DNA from: Stratiolaelaps scimitus
Taxonomy: Eukaryota > Arthropoda > Arachnida > Mesostigmata > Laelapidae
Length of the DNA stretch: 64,000 nucleotides
Assembly (NCBI GenBank): GCA_019614645.1
Contig: JABWDB010000009.1
Coordinates: forward strand, 7,607,501-7,671,500
Direction of reading: 5' to 3'
Shown: in pieces, positions 36,101 through 44,256 of the stretch
How the letters are laid out: the number at the start of each line of letters is the position of its first letter
Numbering within the stretch: position 1 is the first letter of the stretch
Translations under genes and position numbers: made by a program
The notes under the pieces: generated by a model
What the model saw: the letters and a program-made list of their open reading frames with translations, nothing else
Database searches by the model: none
Told to the model about the DNA's origin: nothing

Positions 36101-37704
36101 CGACCTCAACCTGTACATCGGAGGGGTACCGTCCTTCAAGGAGACATCACCTAATGCTGCTATCACGCATAACTTTGCGGGATGCATACAGAAGGTAATA
36201 TTTTGGCATTCTCAGTCCGGGATTAGATGTACATATATATATATATATTGTTAATCATTGTTTGTTGTAGCAGTGCACGACCTTCACAACGGGGCAACGG
36301 CTGCATACGCCAGCTCCATAACAACTAAAATGAATACGCCGTTCCTCGGATTATCCGAAGGGAGAAGGGGGGTAAATGCTCAAAGGAGGCTGCTCAAAAT
36401 GGCAGCCTGGCAACTATTGCTGCTAATACCGTAATCGGCCTCTTTTACCCTTTGCGATTCGAGCGACGGATATATCTAAATGATATGGGATAGCACCAGC
36501 GGCTGATACTGATCGTTCTGTTTGTCCGTATTGTCTTCTGCTTGGCCACCATTTAGGTCACGATCAACAACAAACCTCTGAAGCTTCTTCAGGAAGCTCT
36601 AACCGGCCGAAATGTGAACAATTGCGCACATCCCTGCGTCACAGGGCCATGCTACAACGGAGGTCAGTGTGAACCGACCATGGATGAGTTCCAGTGTCAC
36701 TGTAAGCTCGGCTTTTCCGGCCAGCAATGCGAGATCGAGGTTCAGGAAGCAATCGCCCAGCCGATGATGGGCGGTCAGAGCTTCCTGCACTACACAGCCG
36801 AAGAGATTATTCGGCGGGTGCGCGGTTCGAAGATCGACATTCAGATGAAGTTTCGCTCGTTCTCGGGACACGGTCTGCTGTTGTGGGCCGGTGAGAAGGA
36901 CGTTTCACATAGCTCAGACTTCGTCTCGCTCGGCATCAACAAGGGTCAGTTGGTGTTCCGCTTTAATCTCGGCTCGGGTGAGGGCGATCTCGTCTACAAC
37001 TACTCGAGGGTGGACGATGGCCATTGGCACACTCTGCGAGCCATTCGCTATCGTCAGGAGGGATCCCTCACTGTTGATGATGGTCCAACCATAGTGGGCA
37101 CCTCGTTCGGACAACTGAACCAGCTCACCGTGAACAGTGGACTCTTCCTAGGTGCGTCCATCACCGCTTTGTTATGAGACTAAACCATTCTCGATTCTAG
37201 TGCCCGATAGTTGCTTTGTTTTACTGAAACGTATGGGTACATTGCTTAGACTAAGGATCTATTGAACACATACGATACGTGACAACGTCTTATTGATATT
37301 GCGCAACTTACTGTAACTGCGCACGATGATAAATTAAACAGTGTCGTTAATGTGTTGTTTTTCCAACTAACGTAACTAATAACTAATCGTAAATTTACCT
37401 CTGCTTGAACACCTACTGCTAATAGACTGCTATATCCATTATAGGATAGGCAGATATAGCAACGCTCATTGGATCATATCCCCACGCTATTTTTGCATTT
37501 ACAACTGAAAGGTCGATCGCAGTTTAAATATAGCTTCTTTTTGCTCGTCCTGCAGGTGGTATCCGCGACCTGACCCACACGACATTGGGTCGCTATCAGA
37601 CCGGCCTGGTCGGCTGTATCGGCAACTTTACGCTATCCACCGACTATCATGTTAGGCTTGTCACACACGCCAATAGCGGGATCAACGTTCAGCCGTGTAT
37701 CTAA
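12488..37704 (+). CDS. EGFLAM: Pikachurin-like EGF/laminin-G matrix protein, 3' part (10 exons)
   Basis: Exons 12488-12642, 16277-16481, 16878-17079, 31291-31417, 32002-32209, 34607-34729, 35362-35599, 35966-36194, 36557-37151 and 37556-37704 join with consistent phases into about 742 residues ending at TAA. Order seen: Ser/Thr-rich linker, acidic Asp/Tyr stretch, EGF1, LamG1, EGF2, LamG2, EGF3, LamG3. Each EGF carries a CxNGGxC-type core, and each LamG closes with a Gly-Cys strand ([29 protein letters not shown]). Strict EGF/LamG alternation is the known order of the C-terminal half of pikachurin. Agrin and perlecan instead have paired EGFs between some LamG domains. Vertebrate pikachurin is a secreted synaptic matrix protein that binds dystroglycan; whether that applies here is inference. 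The signal peptide and any FN3 domains are not found, so the model is 5'-partial. Intron 3 (14.2 kb) contains an antisense gene. Agrin- or perlecan-like identity remains possible. Confidence 0.8.
12871..13314 (-). pseudogene. Mariner transposase C-terminal fragment
   Basis: The frame opens at [17 protein letters not shown] and contains [15 protein letters not shown], the block holding the last Asp of the mariner DD34D triad, then [13 protein letters not shown]. The Lys-rich stretch and the reading past the element's end at 12,950 are decay. It is out of frame with the N-terminal fragment. Confidence 0.85.
12950..13793 (-). mobile_element. Internally deleted mariner (Tc1/mariner) element
   Basis: Terminal inverted repeats of about 21 bp match at 18 positions: left TTTGGTTGAACGGAAAGTTC, right (reverse complement) TTAGGTTGAACCGAACGTTC. 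Each is flanked by the TA target duplication typical of the superfamily. At about 844 bp the element is well short of the usual 1.3 kb. On the minus strand the first transposase part has the mariner N-terminal helix-turn-helix region ([13 protein letters not shown], then [11 protein letters not shown]). The second part has the C-terminal catalytic block [11 protein letters not shown]. The segment between them, which normally carries the first two catalytic acidic residues, is missing, and the frames do not join. The copy cannot encode a working transposase. It could only be moved in trans, and the degraded ends argue against recent activity. Confidence 0.9.
13370..13612 (-). pseudogene. Mariner transposase N-terminal fragment
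   Basis: This open frame of 80 codons carries the recognisable mariner DNA-binding N-terminus ([28 protein letters not shown]). Similarity stops after the SGR motif near 13,430, which marks the left edge of the internal deletion. The frame then ends without the linker or catalytic core. Confidence 0.85.
14081..14463 (+). repeat. Composite SINE-like repeat, copy A (unit X plus unit Y)
   Basis: Unit X (14,081-14,237) starts AGAAGAGATGGACTCTCAGC and recurs at 49,515-49,675. Unit Y (about 14,267-14,463) has the tRNA-like stretch TGTGCGCCTTGCAATCGGAG and the tail GTGGACGTAAAATGTTGACT. It recurs at 17.4, 49.3, 49.7 and 56.8 kb. The B-box-like motif is degraded in this copy. Confidence 0.75.
16277..16481 (+). 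CDS. EGFLAM: Pikachurin-like exon: acidic segment and EGF1
   Basis: The exon follows a pyrimidine-rich tract and GAACAG, and ends before a GTAAGC donor in phase 1. It encodes a Gly/Asp-rich spacer, an acidic run with two tyrosines ([13 protein letters not shown]) and an EGF-like domain with six cysteines ([12 protein letters not shown], then [12 protein letters not shown]). Tyrosines in such an acidic context are typical of sulfation sites, but that is inference. Confidence 0.85.
16878..17079 (+). CDS. EGFLAM: Pikachurin-like exon: LamG1 first part
   Basis: Acceptor CTGGCCAG, donor GTAAGT. It starts in phase 1 (completing a Glu codon) and ends in phase 2 inside an Arg codon. It encodes the opening strands of a laminin-G domain ([41 protein letters not shown]). 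The following intron is 14.2 kb long. Confidence 0.88.
17363..17570 (+). repeat. tRNA-derived SINE-like repeat, copy B
   Basis: This unit Y copy has GTGGTGAATTCATGTGCG near its left end (A-box-like), the B-box-like GATTCGATCTC at 17,433-17,443, and the family tail GTGGACGTTAAATGTTGACC. It lies in the intron, 3' of the LamG1 first-part exon. Confidence 0.75.
17881..17903. repeat. (AAT)n microsatellite
   Basis: Short ATA/AAT trinucleotide run just downstream (in gene orientation) of the DCXR-like gene. Confidence 0.85.
17959..17964 (-). terminator. Poly(A) signal AATAAA for the DCXR-like gene
   Basis: A minus-strand AATAAA lies about 80 bases after the stop codon at 18,044. The position suits 3' end formation. 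No cleavage site can be seen directly. Confidence 0.5.
18044..18214 (-). CDS. DCXR: DCXR-like last exon
   Basis: It follows the acceptor CTAATTCAG on the minus strand in phase 0 and encodes [27 protein letters not shown] and DGGFSAC, then TAA. It carries the substrate-loop end and the conserved C-terminal tail. Confidence 0.9.
   Translation of the reverse strand, partial: VGWSDETKAKGMKDKIPLGRFARPEEVADAVLYLLSDKSTMITGTILPVDGGFSAC
18044..24359 (-). CDS. DCXR: Dicarbonyl/L-xylulose reductase-like SDR (5 exons)
   Basis: Minus-strand exons 24357-24359 (ATG only, tentative), 23356-23484, 22448-22673, 19023-19255 and 18044-18214 join in consistent phases into about 253 residues; human DCXR is 244. 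Classical SDR features are seen in order: TGAGSGIG cofactor loop, AVSKT after the second strand, NNAG, the catalytic Ser in IVNVSSQ, YAASK (Tyr and Lys), and the conserved C-terminus [14 protein letters not shown]. The [16 protein letters not shown] and VNPTV stretches and the GGF-x-AC end are close to vertebrate DCXR. The family reduces L-xylulose and dicarbonyls with NADPH in the cytosol. The gene lies wholly inside an intron of the pikachurin-like gene, transcribed oppositely. Family assignment is firm; exact substrate is inference. The exon holding the start codon is the weakest part. Confidence 0.88.
19023..19255 (-). CDS. DCXR: DCXR-like catalytic exon
   Basis: The acceptor is TTCTGTTGCAG and the donor GTGAGT follows a CGA codon. 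The exon encodes [21 protein letters not shown] (catalytic Ser), [14 protein letters not shown] (Tyr and Lys) and [16 protein letters not shown]. Phase 1 in, phase 0 out. Confidence 0.92.
20015..21350. repeat. GC-rich low-complexity tract (ACC/ACT, CGG repeats)
   Basis: The tract has runs of ACT, ACC, ACA, GAC and GGC/GGT triplets, flanked by GC-rich DNA, and lies inside introns of two oppositely transcribed genes. Long open frames appear on both strands, the largest 266 codons at 20,015-20,815 minus. They are rich in Val/Ser/Arg homopolymers and track the repeat phase, so I do not call them genes. A regulatory role is possible but not shown. Confidence 0.6.
22013..22031. repeat. (TA)n microsatellite
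   Basis: Short TA run in the intron of the DCXR-like gene. Confidence 0.85.
22448..22673 (-). CDS. DCXR: DCXR-like exon with NNAG motif
   Basis: The acceptor is CATTCGAACAG and the donor GTACTA follows AAAG. The exon encodes [41 protein letters not shown] and NKTFNLNTK. Phase 0 in, phase 1 out; the split Ala codon joins to the next exon. Confidence 0.92.
23237..23307. repeat. (TA)n/(TG)n microsatellite
   Basis: Two TA runs separated by a short TG-rich stretch, about 50 bases from the DCXR cofactor-loop exon on its 3' (intron) side. Confidence 0.95.
23356..23484 (-). CDS. DCXR: DCXR-like cofactor-binding exon
   Basis: The donor is GTAAGT after GCCCAC. The proposed acceptor is GTGTCTCAG. The exon encodes [26 protein letters not shown] (Rossmann glycine motif) and [12 protein letters not shown]. 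It has no in-frame ATG before the motif and an in-frame upstream start is lacking, so an upstream exon is required. Confidence 0.88.
24357..24359 (-). CDS. DCXR: Candidate DCXR start-codon exon end
   Basis: On the minus strand CGTAAGAATG is followed at once by the donor GTAAGC. An ATG ending in phase 0 here would join exactly to the phase 0 cofactor exon and give Met-Glu-Pro-Gly. The fit is good, but it rests only on the phase and the splice consensus, and other upstream exons are possible. Confidence 0.4.
26042..26097. other. 17 bp inverted repeat (hairpin), 22-base AT-rich loop
   Basis: The left arm 26,042-26,058 begins GACGCGTTCCAA and the right arm 26,081-26,097 ends TTGGAACGCGTC. All 17 positions pair as RNA, with one G:U. 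The loop is almost pure A/T and adjoins a TA microsatellite. This is a foldback element or a small structured RNA; there is no direct evidence of transcription. Confidence 0.8.
26102..26127. repeat. (TA)n microsatellite
   Basis: TA run just right of the 26.04 kb hairpin. Confidence 0.9.
26701..26815. repeat. CT/AG palindrome plus TA and GA microsatellites
   Basis: A CT run meets an AG run at a CGCG centre (26,702-26,725, near-perfect palindrome). TA (about 26,758-26,783) and GA (about 26,788-26,811) runs follow. Confidence 0.9.
27090..27138. repeat. (GA)n microsatellite
   Basis: About 49 bases of uninterrupted GA dinucleotides, one of the longest pure runs in the window. Confidence 0.95.
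28881..28922. repeat. (CAG)n-(CCG)n trinucleotide tract
   Basis: CAG repeats grade into CCG repeats within a GC-rich intronic patch. Confidence 0.9.
29992..30027. other. 16 bp hairpin with 4-base A loop
   Basis: The left arm is TGCTGATCCTGAGGGA and the right arm is TCCTTCAGGATCAGCA. All 16 positions pair as RNA with one G:U, and the loop is AAAA. It is intronic to the pikachurin-like gene. Confidence 0.85.
31291..31417 (+). CDS. EGFLAM: Pikachurin-like exon: LamG1 middle part
   Basis: The exon follows CCCGAATAG and ends at CACCAG before GTAGGT. Phase 2 in, phase 0 out. It encodes [31 protein letters not shown]. The Trp-Lys-Leu strand is the usual LamG core motif, and it continues directly from the exon ending VEFR 14 kb upstream. 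Confidence 0.9.
32002..32209 (+). CDS. EGFLAM: Pikachurin-like exon: LamG1 last part
   Basis: Acceptor TTTGTTACAG, donor GTAAGT. Phase 0 in, phase 1 out. It encodes the final strands of the domain ([29 protein letters not shown]) with the closing Cys and a potential N-glycosylation site in SPNIT. Confidence 0.9.
32210..34606 (+). other. Intron with GC-rich patch
   Basis: Intron between LamG1 and EGF2. A GC-rich stretch at about 33.0-34.0 kb gives open frames on both strands (up to 224 codons, 33,159-33,833) with a GA repeat inside and no recognisable domain. An ATT repeat lies at 34,317-34,336. Confidence 0.7.
34607..34729 (+). CDS. EGFLAM: Pikachurin-like exon: EGF2
   Basis: The exon follows GATCTCTTTTAG and ends before GTATAA, phase 1 in and out. 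It encodes one EGF-like domain with all six cysteines ([17 protein letters not shown], then [12 protein letters not shown]). Confidence 0.92.
35290..35345. repeat. (TTG)n/(GCT)n imperfect repeat
   Basis: This T/G-rich triplet repeat ends about 15 bases before the LamG2 exon acceptor, so it sits where the pyrimidine tract would normally be. Confidence 0.8.
35362..35599 (+). CDS. EGFLAM: Pikachurin-like exon: LamG2 first part
   Basis: The exon follows GGTATTACAG and ends before GTTTGT. Phase 1 in, phase 2 out. It encodes [33 protein letters not shown] and [19 protein letters not shown]. The open frame continues into the intron, but the LamG homology stops at the donor. Confidence 0.92.
35966..36194 (+). 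CDS. EGFLAM: Pikachurin-like exon: LamG2 last part
   Basis: The exon follows GCGTTTACAG and ends before GTAATA. Phase 2 in, phase 0 out. It encodes [33 protein letters not shown] and NFAGCIQK. Confidence 0.92.
36557..37151 (+). CDS. EGFLAM: Pikachurin-like exon: EGF3 and most of LamG3
   Basis: The longest exon (595 bases) follows CCACCATTTAG and ends before GTGCGT in phase 1. It encodes the linker [15 protein letters not shown], an EGF ([28 protein letters not shown]) and LamG3 strands ([46 protein letters not shown]). An N-glycosylation site is seen in YNYSR. Confidence 0.95.
37556..37704 (+). CDS. EGFLAM: Pikachurin-like last exon: LamG3 end and stop
   Basis: The exon follows CTCGTCCTGCAG, completes a split Gly codon and encodes [27 protein letters not shown] and the terminal NVQPCI, then TAA. 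The final Cys pairs conceptually with the VGC cysteine, as in LamG domains that end a protein. Confidence 0.93.
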
Positions 37705-39010
37705 ACAGCTCGCTGTCGAACACTATACGGGACATTAGTACGGTCCGGTGCAAGCACCACCGCAACCATCACCACCACTGTCACCACAGAGGCAATCCTA
37801 AAACTGACTATCCATATTTGATCTCTTCGTTCAGCAGACTACTCACGAAGTGATTCACACAGTAGAATCAGGATCGACTTCGCGTGGTGAAACCGTGCCG
37901 TTCGAACATGCCCTACAACCGGCCATCGAATGGGAGAGAGCCCGGAGTAGCGATTTCGGACGGCGCATATCGTCCGAGGTCGAGAGGCAAGCTAGCGTGG
38001 TACAAGTGCGAAGTAACAGTAATAATTATCATATATGATGGTGACGATTAGACGATTATTAAGTAATGGAAACGTCGAACGAGAGAGAGAGAGAGAGGGG
38101 CGTGCAAGTTATTGACGGATACATGCACCCAGACGGAACTCCCGCACGCACGAAAACAATAGCAGACAAGCAACAACGTGATGACAATGACGAGATGCAT
38201 GTTCATGCACGTAATGTAAACTTGTGTCTGTGTGTCCGTGGCGGCGGAAAATTCTGACAAAGAATTAATGACTGCTAAGCTATGATATCATCACCAAACG
38301 GCGTCGCAGCAAGCAACGCGACGAATGTTTCCCACACATCCCTCGACGGGTGTTGTCGAGGTGGTATTCATGACTGAGACAGCAGCCGACGAAGAAACAA
38401 TATATGGCGGAAGCAGTAATTAAAAAGAAAAGCAGCAGCAGCAACAGCAACTTACAACAACCAAGTGCCCGACTTATGTAAATCGAGTTCGGAGCCATCT
38501 CTGTTCCAGACGACGTGGTGGTTAGCCACAAATCCCAGTGCATTGTTCCATCCTCGTCAATCCTCCAGGGATTAATCACACTAATCAATTATTCAAATCA
38601 GTGACATCTCCGAGCATCACTCGGTAGTCACTTTCGCTATCGTAAGACGGGCGGGCTTGATTCTGTTTTGAGAAAAGGTATCCGTTTTATATTCTACGAT
38701 ATATGTAGCTTTCGTAATGGTTGGACAGTCGGTTGGAGAAGTTCTCCTCTAACTGCGTGGCATATCATATTCTTCATCATATTGTTAAAATGAGAAGCAT
38801 TACTAGAACAGACAGATATTATATATATATACATATATATATATATAGGCATAAGACTAAAGTCCGTTTTTTGTGTAGTAGGAACCCTTTGTTATGACTA
38901 TTGTTCTCATTGTCATTTGCGTAATATTAGTAATATCAGGCGTAACATTTTTACGTGGACGACTGTTTGACCCGTGCATAAACACGCAGACGCGTCATAC
39001 TGTATATTGA

Positions 39011-39140
39011 GATATCGACTCAGTGGAACAATGGCATCTTCGGGGTTTCGTTGCGAAAAATCCTCTCGTGCATGACTTCGACGACGACAATTACTCGGAA
39101 TGGGACAGAGACGGCCCGACACCACTTCATAGTCTAGATA
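39011..39140 (+). other. Possible unassigned coding exon
   Basis: The open frame begins just after an in-frame stop and ends at a good GTAAGC donor. It encodes an acidic, coding-like peptide (FVAKNPLVHDFDDDNYSEWD, then RDGPTPLHSLD). I do not recognise the family. The acceptor side is weak. It could be a cytoplasmic-tail exon, an alternative 3' exon or chance. Confidence 0.3.
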
Positions 39141-39328
39141 GTAAGCATGTACTTATACACGGAGGCGGTGACGATATTATTTTGTTATGTACAAAGGGTC
39201 ATGTGATGTGAAGAATCACTAGGCGAGAGGAGGTCATCATGAATGCTGATACGAATAATGATGATAATGGGAATAATGATGAATATGTAATGAATGATAC
39301 CAAACCCATGCTATGGACAAAAGATTAG

Positions 39329-39499
39329 AACGTTCCCCCTCCTCCTATACTGGACGAACGGGCAGTTGCACAGAGTGAACTGGACGCTGAACTGGACAAT
39401 TTGTCTGATGCAAGCCATCTACGACGGCTGAGAGAGCTGAGAGGCATTGCGGATCATGGAGACGTCGATTGTGGTGGATACAGTGACGTGAGGAGGTGA
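39329..39499 (+). other. Possible unassigned terminal coding exon
   Basis: After AAAGATTAG a 56-codon frame reads NVPPPPILDERAVAQ, SELDAELDNLSDASHLRRL and ends YSDVRR, then TGA. The acidic/Leu/Arg character looks coding. It starts in phase 0 while the best donor of the preceding candidate exon ends in phase 1, so the pair does not join cleanly. Confidence 0.3.
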
Positions 39500-40102
39500 C
39501 GCATGGGTCGAGGGTTTTTTCGGGACAGGTAGATATAGGGATCACTACGATACACTGTCGTGTGAATTCGTTCCGGGTTGGACCAACACTACACACCGCC
39601 TACACACTTGTAGCTGCTTGTTCATGTGGGCTGGTGAGCGATAAGATACTGGAGGAAGACACTAAACTGAGAAAAAGGCAGATGCGCTATGGCACAGTGT
39701 CAGGATAACTTCTGACGAAGTGGACCAGGCTGGGTGGATCAATTGCCTAGAACGGAGTGGAGTGGGAAAATTGAATTTATTGGCTCACTCGAAGATAACG
39801 AAAACTAGCGTCCGGTTGGCGGCCCGCCCGATATCGCCTGGTATCGATTTGGAGAAAACATGTTATACCGAAACATCATATAGCTGGCGATGGAACATGA
39901 GTAAACGAAATTGAATTAGAACTGAACACACAGATCAAAACCCGCATGGAAAAGCCTCCACAGGCGCGTGTACATAATTATGGAGAAGTTAACACAAATG
40001 AAGCAATGAAGAAAGAAGAGCGCATGTCGTTGCTTTGTCACATTTGGGGGCGTCAAACTTATTGGACCTCAATATGGGTAAATACATTTCGCCGCAGCCA
40101 AT

Positions 40103-40104
40103 GT

Positions 40105-40153
<49 letters not shown>

Positions 40154-40163
40154 TATGTATATA
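40103..40163. repeat. (TA)n microsatellite
   Basis: About 60 bases of TA repeat with short interruptions. Confidence 0.95.
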
Positions 40164-43061
40164 GTGGCCGAGGTTTTGATCTGGTAGCATCGTGGCTCCA
40201 GCCTCATCATCGGACAGATTTGGTTCTGCAGGTATCGGGATTTCTGGGTGGTGATCTGGGTGGGAATTTCCTCGAATAGATGTCGGGCGGACGAGAGACC
40301 AAGATGACAAAGCAGACTGTACCAAACGATTCTATGGATTGAACTCTGAGGGAAATCGAATAAATTTGTTCCATCAGAGCAGTTGTGGGAATGACGATCA
40401 AAGATAGAGCAGCAACTCTGTCGGGGAAAGCGGATCGTCATCTATATATATATATATATATAGCGTGTAAATAGCCGCAGTGAGTGACGAAGAAGAGATA
40501 TACTTAATAGTATGTATGGGAACGGATCGGTAGAGGTGAGAGGGGTACAGAGATTAAGATCGAATTGAATTTTATGCCTATTCGACGTTCGTGTGCTGGT
40601 CAGTCCGCCGTCAAGAATCGTTACGAGATTGCATCGCATACGGAAGAGAGCCGCTTGCGTGTTGACGGCTAACCACCAGGGCTTGATCAGATTGGGTCAG
40701 ATTGGCGAATTCTGACATTGCAAGGTGGAGGACGAAAGAGAAATGCGGACATACTTAACATAGGTGGCAAGGTCCTGACCTTTAGGTCAGGCTCGATGGC
40801 CCGCATGCTTAGTACAACCGGCACAACCGATGCACTAGACAACTTAGCGATTGAGCAGAACGAGAACGAGATCATAACGAGAGAATGCGCGAGAGAAAGT
40901 AATCTAAGAATATAAGGAGGACTGAAAATATGAAATCAAGCAACCGTTTGTCCCCACACGAAATGTTTGGTTTGTACATAGAACTCACTCACCAGCCCGA
41001 CCAAGGGCGACGGACGCGCCATACGCTGCCACGGCTGTGCGCCGAGATCCCTCGTTCGATTGTGTTTGCTGACGAGATGAAAACGAGATGTTTGTCATTA
41101 GAAAAAGTGGCTGATTATCGCCGTTCTGGACGCGGGAATCAGAGTACTAAAGTACCGATACAACATGTCAACCTCACAAACGCGCACCAGATCGTGGCAG
41201 TAACATGGGGTGTGTATTTGTGTGAAGATCCGCGAGTTACGAGAAGTGAGGTGCGGTCGGGGGTCTTATGGCAGGACGCGTGCAATAGCCTGTACATACT
41301 TACCTTATACATAATAATTATATATATAAATATATATATATATATATCAGGCCCGGTCGGTTGAAGATAGGCCTTGGCTGTGTGCAAGGCACGAGAGACG
41401 CCCCATGGCCGGTGCCGCTTGGTTTTGTTATCATATCTCTCACATCTGGAGTGGACCCCAGGCCTGGTCGGGGCCTGCCCTACGCATACTAGGTATATGC
41501 AGACACACGAAGTCCCCGATCAGTTTGGCTAGAGAAGGACAAACAAAAGCAAGCAGAGTGGTAAGCCACGCTTAACTGACACACATTATCTGTCGCGATA
41601 TTGGCAGGTAATAATAATAACAATTATAACAATAATAATAATAATTATAACATTAATAATTGATAACACTGATGAGGAATACTATTATTATTATCATGAT
41701 TAATATAATGATATCGAGAACAGTAACAATACCAATAGGCCGACGGATGGAGATAATATTACGCGACAAATAATATGAAGAACGACAACAACAATAACAA
41801 ACAACAAGAAAAACAACAACGCGCGAGAAAGCGAGACACAGCAAGAGAGCGAAAATGGATGAAGGTAATAACAGATTATGAGAAAAAGAAGACACACACA
41901 ATTACTATAAAAGCGATAACGATAATGGGATTATGTCGACAAAAGGTATATATAATGATAGAAACGATTGGAAGCAGAGGGAGAGAGAGAGAGACGAGGT
42001 CACACATCAGCGCAGCCAGATTTCTCCTAAGTTATGACATATCAACAAGCAAACAGTGACGATATTATAGATGAAGATTATTGTAATTATAATAATAATA
42101 ATAATAATAATTATCATTATTATTATTATTAAGATTATCATTATTATCATCGCTAATAAACCTATGAGAGAGAGAGAGAGAGACATATGGAGAGGGCGGA
42201 ACAGAGCGAAAGAACGGGGGGGGGGCGGGGGATGAGACAGGTGAGAGACTTCTACGGCAGAGTAGGAAAAAACAAGGAGAAAAAGCTAAGATCAGGAGAG
42301 GGGGTCTCTGCGCTCGCGTCTCATGTGACGAGTCCGATGCGCTCTGTGCCGCCAGGCGTGGTGTGCCCCGGGGCAGGGAAGAACTTCGCCTTCGCAGAGA
42401 ATCAAAGAATGCACATTGTCGATTGACAATAACACTACCAGCTACCAATAATAATAATAATAATGATGATGATGATCACTATAACGAGATATATAAGGCA
42501 ACACGAAGATAATAGGAAATGACGCGATTCAGAGGAAGCAACGGAAGGGAAGAACGAGCGCGAAGACTACTAGAGCAAGAGGAATAAATCGATCGTGGAT
42601 GTCATCGACGCTCGGAGACCAATGAATGAAGATAAAGCTTACGGGGGACTTGGTTGGTTGGTTGGATCGGACGCTTGCAAAAGTGGTCGTCGAACGTGCT
42701 GCCACGGGACGGCGTGAAGGTCGCTTCTCGAGGCTGATTCATTTAGCTGATCTTGCAAATGATGCCGCGCGTCAAGGGTGCGTCGTTCTGAAAGACAAAG
42801 CAAGCGAACGAGAAGCATCGGGCGTGGCCACTGGGGTGGGGGGTGGGGGTAGTTGGGAGGGTCTGGGAAAATGGACGAATGGACTCGACGAAGGATAGAG
42901 GGAGGCGCGACCCGATCCGACAGGGGGGGGCGGCGAGGGTGGGACTACTACCACCGATTTGGTTCTGACTCCACCTGTAGTAGAATGGCATCCTGATGAT
43001 AATGTATTGTACTACTATCGATTGTGAATAATTTTCTTCCCATTCAGATGACGATGAGGCG

Positions 43062-43081
43062 GTATATATATATATATATAT
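43062..43081. repeat. (TA)n microsatellite
   Basis: Short TA run in non-coding DNA. Confidence 0.85.
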
Positions 43082-44228
43082 CAACAAGTAAGTGACAATG
43101 GAAGATGTCAGCAACAGCGGCAACAACCGTCAACAGCAACAATATTATTATGTCATTATTGTAACACCACCGATCATGTTTTTGATGAAAATAAACAAAA
43201 TTTTAATACTCAATATCGTTGTATTTGAGAGCGTGGCCGACGCCGTGGGTTAGGTAGAGCGGCTTGATAGTGGATGGGATATAGGCTTAGGCTTCGAAAA
43301 TATAGCATATTATAAACGTATGAAACAATGTTTTCTGACGGTCATTTTTTTGATAAGTTAGAGTTTTTGGACCTGGAAAAATGAAGGAAGAACTGCCCTT
43401 TAACAGACGATCGAGTTGGTATGCTGTTGACAAATCAAGTCATCGTAAATCTCGGCCTGTGCGTCAATTACAGGACAATCTTAACTTAAATAGATAAATT
43501 AGGAAACAAAATGAATTAGAGGCCGCCTTGTGTCGCCCAGCCTCGGCTAGCTAAATGACGAAGTCACTGTTTGGATTTAAATCGATTAATCGCTAGAGTT
43601 ACCTTACCTTGAATTTGTGACTAGCGCATTGATGTTAATTTGCCCTAGAGGGAAGTATTAAATCTTCATTGTGGCTAAAGTCGGGGGAAAATAGACGGAA
43701 AAACCCACGCCGTGTGGCGTCTACATCCTAATCACGTCATGGTCGTAAAATCCTGCAGCAGTTCGGGCGGAGAGGGACAACAACAACATGCCGGAGAGGA
43801 ACTAGTAAGGCAGCGTTGCCTAAGCAATTACTAGAGGACTTATGCCGTTATGGGTCCGTCAGCGTGGCTTGTGCCGAATCTTGTTCAGCGGTCTGAAACA
43901 GCTGCTAGACTAAAATCCCACGTCACCTGAGAGACAGCAGTGGGAACGTTCTGTCTAACATAATTTACATAGATGCGATCACATACGTACTGATAGAACA
44001 TGGAGGGATACCCGATAGATTCGGCGGGTACGAACGTATTTTACAGGTTTCGAGACGAATCCAATAATACACAGGTATTGCTGTGCGTGTCCGTATCCGA
44101 GGAGCGTCGACGTGTGCAACTTCACTAGCGAACAGCAACGGCCTAAAGCGAAGCCGCCAGGTATCCCGAAGCGACGATTCTCTGTCTTAAACGTCAGTGG
44201 GCCTTGTAATTTTGCATTATAAATATAT

Positions 44229-44256
44229 ATTATTTATTATTATTATTATTATTATT
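44229..44256. repeat. (ATT)n microsatellite
   Basis: ATT trinucleotide run in AT-rich non-coding DNA. Confidence 0.9.
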
